Shown here: positions 5,812 through 9,581 of the stretch, piece by piece
Numbering within the stretch: position 1 is the first letter of the stretch
Layout of the letters: every line of letters starts with the position of its first letter
Source of the DNA: Gammaproteobacteria bacterium
GTDB lineage: Bacteria > Pseudomonadota > Gammaproteobacteria > UBA9214
Length of the DNA stretch: 9,581 nucleotides
Direction: 5' to 3'
NCBI GenBank assembly: GCA_003454335.1
Contig: DMKK01000115.1
Span: forward strand, 1 to 9,581
Program-made: the position numbers and the translations under genes
Notes under the pieces: generated by a model
What the model saw: only the letters and a program-made list of their open reading frames with translations
Database searches by the model: none
Told to the model about the DNA's origin: nothing

Positions 5812-6577
5812 TGCCTTGACTGGAACTGGGGATACCCACGGGGAACAGGCGGCGCCGTTTCAGATATCCTTCTTTCAGGGGCGTCATTATCACCGTCCGT
5901 TTACGGGCCACCAGGATGTAGGCAGCCGACAGGTATTTGTAGACATAACCACCGGCCGAACCGGTAAGTCGCAGTTTTTCGAGCAGCCGCAGATTCTGCA
6001 TCGGTGGGCGCTGCAGCAGGTAATGGCAGTGCAAGGTATCGAACCCCAGCAAACTGAGCCAGTCCTTGATACGGCTCATACTCAAAAACCGGGTATCCCA
6101 CGGCATCTGTTGACGCTTGGGTGTCAGTACACGGCGCATCCCCCAGAGGCTGCGCGGATTAAACCCGATAATGACCAGGTGTCCGTCCGGAATCAGGCTG
6201 CGGTCAGCTTCCCGCAGTACCTGATGCGGGTCACTGGTGATCTCAAGGGTGTGTGGCAGCACAATGGCATCAATGGTGTCACTCATGATAGGCCAGTCTT
6301 CCGTATGACCGCCAAGCCCCGCCTGTTCCTGCGTCAGGGGTTCGACACTCTGGATGACCTGATGGGGTATCCGGCTGGCATTCAAATAGCAGCGTTCCCA
6401 GGGTGGATCCAGCACCAGCAGGTGGTAGCCAAACAAGGTGGGGAGTTCTGTTTCCAGCGCCGTCAGTTCAGCCTCCGCCAGCAAGCGCCCCAGTGGACGC
6501 TGGTACCAGTTGCGGAGCGCTGCCGACCTTAGAGGTGCCGTGAATTCCCTGTTCATCACCCGGAAATAATAACGCAT
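5792..6577 (-). CDS. YafS-like SAM-dependent methyltransferase (class I fold), substrate unknown
   Basis: This 261-aa protein stands where E. coli has yafS, next to rnhA. The Methyltransf_11-like core is seen in LPHTLEITSDPHQVLREADR (107-126, motifs II/III), LIPDGHLVIIGFNPRSLWGM (128-147) and SLLGF (175-179). This sequence style is typical of the gammaproteobacterial YafS group. Motif I, normally a Gly-rich SAM loop, reads LFGYHLLVLDPPWERCYLNA (48-67) and lacks the usual G-x-G-x-G, so cofactor binding may be altered or lost. The C-terminus has a basic tail (KEGYLKRRRL). The start at 6577 is supported by GGGGAG seven bases upstream; an inner ATG at 6556 is less likely. It is the first gene of the methyltransferase-rnhA-dnaQ operon and is divergent from mltD. 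Its reaction is not known. Confidence 0.8.
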   Translation of the reverse strand: MRYYFRVMNREFTAPLRSAALRNWYQRPLGRLLAEAELTALETELPTLFGYHLLVLDPPWERCYLNASRIPHQVIQSVEPLTQEQAGLGGHTEDWPIMSDTIDAIVLPHTLEITSDPHQVLREADRSLIPDGHLVIIGFNPRSLWGMRRVLTPKRQQMPWDTRFLSMSRIKDWLSLLGFDTLHCHYLLQRPPMQNLRLLEKLRLTGSAGGYVYKYLSAAYILVARKRTVIMTPLKEGYLKRRRLFPVGIPSSSQGNVRRVN

Positions 6578-6740
6578 TCCGGCGCTCCCCGTACCTAAAA
6601 AACCCTTTCTGGTAAAAGTTATTGACCCGCCCCGGATGGCCTGTCAGGATATGCGCGCAATCGGGGGCAAATAACACAGCGGCACAGCCCCCCCCCGGAC
6701 AGCATATCAAGACTCATCAGGACGTCACCGATATTCACGT
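6578..6740. promoter_or_regulatory. Divergent promoter region of the methyltransferase operon and mltD, with a C9 tract
   Basis: This 163-bp spacer must hold the promoters of both divergent units. Toward mltD, TTGACC (6622-6627) is a good -35 box, but the possible -10 (AGGATA or GGATAT near 6646-6652) is weak. A run of nine C (6688-6696) can pair with GGGGGC (6663-6668) to form a hairpin in the mltD leader. There is no clear Shine-Dalgarno before mltD (CAGGA at 6719-6723 is 17 bases away). No remnant of gloB is seen here. Confidence 0.4.
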
Positions 6741-8306
6741 ATGAACTGCATTCGCCTTGTTTTAGCCGCATTGACCATCCTGTTAACCGCTGGCTGTGCA
6801 TCACTCGACACCGCCTCACGCTCAAGCACTACACCCGCTGACGAACAGTACGCCGCCATCACGGACCTTTCCACGCATGTCCCACCCAGCAGCAGTGGCC
6901 GGCCCGGGAATGGAACAACATCTGAACACCACGACTTTTGGGAAACGCTGCGCCAGGGATTTCGTCTGACCGGCCAGGAACAAGCTGCTGTCGTCAAACG
7001 GGCAGCAGAATACGGCCGGTACCCGCGTCAGGTTGAAAAAATATTCAACCGCGGCGAGCCTTACCTCGCCTATATTTATGAAGAAGTAAAAAAACGTAAC
7101 TTCCCGACCGAGATCGTGTTGTTACCGTTTGTTGAAAGTAGCTATGACCCCTTCGCCTATTCCCACGGCCGGGCCGCCGGGCTTTGGCAGTTTATCCCGG
7201 GTACCGGCAAGATGTACGGCCTGAAGCAGGACTGGTGGTATGACGGCCGTCGCGACATCGTCGCATCCACGCAAGCCGCACTCAATTATCTGGATTATCT
7301 GCAGCAACGGTTTGACGGCGACTGGTTACTGGCTATCGCTGCCTACAACTCGGGCAGTGGCCACGTCAGCAGGGCTATCAAGCGTAATCGCAAGGCCGGC
7401 AAACCAACGGATTTCTGGCACCTGCAGTTGCCGAAAGAGACCTCCGCCTATGTGCCGAAACTGCTTGCCATCAGTGATGTTGTCAGAAGACCCTCGAAAT
7501 ACAATGTCGTCCTTGCTCCGATTGACCCCGCCCCCACTTTTACGCTGGTCGACACCCGGGGGCAGCTGGACATCGCCATCGCCGCAGAACTCGCCACCGT
7601 CGATACCGAATCACTCTATCTGTTAAACCCCGGTTTCAACCGCTGGTCAACCCATCCGGATGGCCCGCATCAACTGGCCATTCCAACTGCAAAGTCAGCG
7701 GTCTTCGAGGAAAACCTGGCCGCCCTGCCGGATGATCAACGCGCCAAGTGGGTACGGCACAAGGTCAACAAGGGTGAAACTCTATCGGGTATTGCCCAGC
7801 GCTATAACACCACCGTCGGCGTGCTGCGCAACACCAATGTGCTGAAGAGTTCTAATATACGCATCGGCCAGCATCTGCTGATACCGGTTGCTGCACAGGA
7901 TGCTTCCCGCTATGCGGCACTGGCAAAACACCTGCAACCGGCACGTGCATCGAGTAACAAGGTAACCCACAGGGTACACTCGGGTGACAGCCTCTGGAAG
8001 ATTGCCCGACAGTACGATGTCACAGTGAGCCAGGTCACCCGCTGGAACCGGCTGGATGGCGGCGCATTGATCAAACCGGGACAACAGCTGGTTATCTGGA
8101 AGAAAGGCAAGACATCAGCAAGTGGCAAACGCTTGCGGACAGTCAACTACACGGTACGCGATGGTGACTCGCTGTACCGGATCGCCAGGAAATTCAATGT
8201 CTCCATTACTGATCTACGGCGCTGGAACAACCTCCCCAAGGGGAAGTATCTGCAGCCCGGCCAGCACCTGAAACTGTATGTGGATGTGACTCAGCTGTCT
8301 GCATAA
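6741..8306 (+). CDS. mltD: Membrane-bound lytic murein transglycosylase D, lipoprotein with three LysM domains
   Basis: This 521-aa protein cleaves the MurNAc-GlcNAc bond of peptidoglycan, forming 1,6-anhydro ends, from the inner face of the outer membrane. The N-terminal signal MNCIRLVLAALTILLTAGC ends in a lipobox with lipid-carrying C19. Ala and Ser follow, with no Asp at +2, which favours outer-membrane sorting. The SLT family-1 domain (about 110-250) shows LLPFVESSYDPFAYSHGRAA with catalytic E132, GLWQFIPGTGKMYG and AIAAYNSGSGHV. Three LysM repeats that bind GlcNAc follow at about 340-383, 409-452 and 469-512; each has a G-(D/E)-(S/T)-L core and ends GQ(H/Q)L. E. coli MltD has fewer LysM repeats. 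The stop lies 16 bp from the stop of the convergent DUF502 gene, so the 3' ends probably overlap. Confidence 0.92.
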   Translation: MNCIRLVLAALTILLTAGCASLDTASRSSTTPADEQYAAITDLSTHVPPSSSGRPGNGTTSEHHDFWETLRQGFRLTGQEQAAVVKRAAEYGRYPRQVEKIFNRGEPYLAYIYEEVKKRNFPTEIVLLPFVESSYDPFAYSHGRAAGLWQFIPGTGKMYGLKQDWWYDGRRDIVASTQAALNYLDYLQQRFDGDWLLAIAAYNSGSGHVSRAIKRNRKAGKPTDFWHLQLPKETSAYVPKLLAISDVVRRPSKYNVVLAPIDPAPTFTLVDTRGQLDIAIAAELATVDTESLYLLNPGFNRWSTHPDGPHQLAIPTAKSAVFEENLAALPDDQRAKWVRHKVNKGETLSGIAQRYNTTVGVLRNTNVLKSSNIRIGQHLLIPVAAQDASRYAALAKHLQPARASSNKVTHRVHSGDSLWKIARQYDVTVSQVTRWNRLDGGALIKPGQQLVIWKKGKTSASGKRLRTVNYTVRDGDSLYRIARKFNVSITDLRRWNNLPKGKYLQPGQHLKLYVDVTQLSA

Positions 8307-8322
8307 TGCTGTCCCACCGGAC

Positions 8323-8940
8323 TTAGCCTCCCGGTAAATCCATACCATACTGACTGATCAGTTTTTCGGAACCTGCACCACAACTGATAATGGTGCGCAT
8401 CGCATCCTGTACCGGGATATCCACCGGGTGCACATATTTTCCCTTCAGATGATAGATCAGGCCCGACGTTGGGTTCGGTCCCGTTGGCACGAACACGGTA
8501 TAACTGCCGTCTGCATGTGTATCCGTAATAAAGCAGGTCACCAGTGTAGAGTTGCAAAATATCTGCGCCAGTGCCACCGAGGAGAACGGCGAATCCTTGC
8601 GACTGCCAAACAGCTGCAACACGGTTTCCTTGATCATGGAATAGCCAGGGGCCAACCGCAGGATCCGTGTCTCAACCTGGCGATAGAAGAAACCGCCCAG
8701 GCGCGTGCGCACCAGCATACCCACAAAAAAACAGGTCACCAGTATCAGCACAATAACAAAGGATTCCGCTATAAATTCATTGGTTTGCGTATCCTTTATG
8801 ACAAGACGCGTTATCGGCTGTATCCAGCTGGTAATGAGATCAAAAATCCATACTGACACCGACACCAGGATGGCCACCGGCAGGATCACGACCACCCCGC
8901 CAAGCAGGGAGGTTTTCAGAAAGTGTTTGAGCTTGAGCAT
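8323..8940 (-). CDS. DUF502 family inner-membrane protein
   Basis: This 205-aa protein has two membrane spans (about 11-33 and 61-77) followed by a soluble C-terminal domain with the DUF502 landmarks. These are the L-R-L-PGYSMIKETVLQLFG stretch (95-112), the VFVPTGPNPTSGLIYHL strand region (149-165) and VDIPVQDAMRTIISCG (173-188). The function of the family is not established; some plant relatives are called LCV-like membrane proteins. I chose ATG 8940 because the membrane span starts soon after it (MLKLKHFLKTSLLGG) and a G-run lies about 10 bases upstream. A longer frame to 9033 would overlap the end of lysS and add a Cys-rich, non-family N-terminus. It is 55 bases downstream of lysS on the same strand and probably co-transcribed. 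Confidence 0.85.
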   Translation of the reverse strand: MLKLKHFLKTSLLGGVVVILPVAILVSVSVWIFDLITSWIQPITRLVIKDTQTNEFIAESFVIVLILVTCFFVGMLVRTRLGGFFYRQVETRILRLAPGYSMIKETVLQLFGSRKDSPFSSVALAQIFCNSTLVTCFITDTHADGSYTVFVPTGPNPTSGLIYHLKGKYVHPVDIPVQDAMRTIISCGAGSEKLISQYGMDLPGG

Positions 8941-8995
8941 GGTTGTTATACCCCCCGAAAAGTCACCACCACCAGTAGACACATACGCAGGAACC

Positions 8996-9581
8996 TCAGG
9001 CCTCTGGTCGCATATGCGGAAACAACAACACATCCCGAATGGAAGGTGAATCCGTAAACAGCATCACCAAACGGTCAATACCGATGCCCTCGCCTGCGGT
9101 TGGCGGCATACCATGTTCCAGCGCACGAATATAATCGGCGTCATAGTGCATTGCTTCCAGGTCACCGGCATCCTTGTCCACAACCTGCTGGCGAAACCGC
9201 TCGGCCTGGTCTTCGGCATCATTCAGCTCGGAGAAACCATTGGCAATTTCGCGCCCCCCGACAAAGAATTCAAAGCGATCGGTAATAAAGGGGTTGTCAT
9301 CGTTACGCCGCGCCAGTGGTGATACCTCAGTCGGGTAGGCAGTAATAAAGGTCGGATCATCCAGTCGCCCTTCCACGGTTTTCTCGAAGATTTCGATCTG
9401 CACCTTGCCCAACCCATAGCTCTCCTTCAGGGGTATCTTGAGACTGGCGGCCACGGCCCTGGCCCTGTCCGGGGCGTCGACATCCTCAGCTGACAGGTCG
9501 GGGTTAAAATGCAGAATGGAATCACGCACGCTCATGCGTCGGAAGGGTTTTCCGAAATCGTACTGACTGCCCTGGTATTCA
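8996..9581 (-). CDS. lysS: Lysyl-tRNA synthetase, class II, C-terminal part (cut by window edge)
   Basis: The reading frame is open to the end of the window, so only the last 194 codons are seen, beginning EYQGSQYDFGKPFRRMSVRD. The ATG at 9535 is internal: the DFGKPFRR segment before it is the normal LysRS sequence after the motif 2 region. Class II LysRS hallmarks are PTEVSPLARRNDDNP with FEFFVGGREIANGFSELNDA (active-site strands) and motif 3, GMPPTAGEGIGIDRLVMLFT, ending RDVLLFPHMRPE. The enzyme charges tRNA-Lys with lysine in the cytoplasm. The AspRS alternative is excluded by these motifs. The missing part, with the anticodon-binding OB fold and motifs 1 and 2, lies beyond 9581. Confidence 0.95.
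   Translation of the reverse strand, partial: EYQGSQYDFGKPFRRMSVRDSILHFNPDLSAEDVDAPDRARAVAASLKIPLKESYGLGKVQIEIFEKTVEGRLDDPTFITAYPTEVSPLARRNDDNPFITDRFEFFVGGREIANGFSELNDAEDQAERFRQQVVDKDAGDLEAMHYDADYIRALEHGMPPTAGEGIGIDRLVMLFTDSPSIRDVLLFPHMRPEA

Noticed and set aside
5726..6532. Plus-strand open frame of 268 codons opposite the methyltransferase
   Set aside because: It is the antisense of the methyltransferase and the rnhA start, which have clear family motifs. No ribosome site or domain is seen.
8941..9033. Longer N-terminus for the DUF502 protein
   Set aside because: It would overlap the lysS end and add a Cys-rich, non-conserved segment. The membrane domain of the family starts just after ATG 8940.

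Overview
The window looks like chromosomal DNA of a gammaproteobacterium. The order dnaQ - rnhA - YafS-type methyltransferase - mltD is the conserved gammaproteobacterial neighbourhood (E. coli mltD-gloB-yafS-rnhA-dnaQ). A REP-like TGTGGGAGCGGC palindrome and an NhaD-type antiporter fit the same group. I cannot name a genus; the NhaD and TauE/SafE transporters would suit a marine, halophilic or sulfur-metabolising organism, but that is inference.

Left part (1-600, minus strand): a decayed fragment of an outer-membrane O/P-type porin, a strong minus-strand intrinsic terminator, and a small single-span membrane protein gene split by two consecutive in-frame TGA codons. This looks like gene decay. 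Positions 1-124 hold nothing I recognise.

Middle part (601-4430, plus strand): a TauE/SafE (TSUP) permease, three small unrecognised genes (55, 79 and 65 aa) and an NhaD Na+/H+ antiporter. The permease and the antiporter are not homologous, yet each is preceded by the same ~130-base leader (601-730 and 2766-2894). The two copies have nearly identical unpaired cores and stems that differ by compensatory or stem-preserving changes, followed by a terminal hairpin of different sequence at the same place. This is the most interesting item here: a candidate cis-regulatory RNA, possibly an ion or metabolite riboswitch, that would co-regulate two transporters.

Right part (4431-9581): a REP-like inverted repeat between convergent nhaD and dnaQ. 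Then, on the minus strand, methyltransferase -> rnhA -> dnaQ as a tight operon with a 20-bp overlap and a 21-bp gap. The lytic transglycosylase mltD is divergent from this operon, and gloB, usually found between mltD and the methyltransferase, is absent. A 9-C tract lies in the mltD upstream region. Convergent to mltD are a DUF502 membrane protein and, upstream of it, the C-terminal part of lysyl-tRNA synthetase, cut by the window edge.
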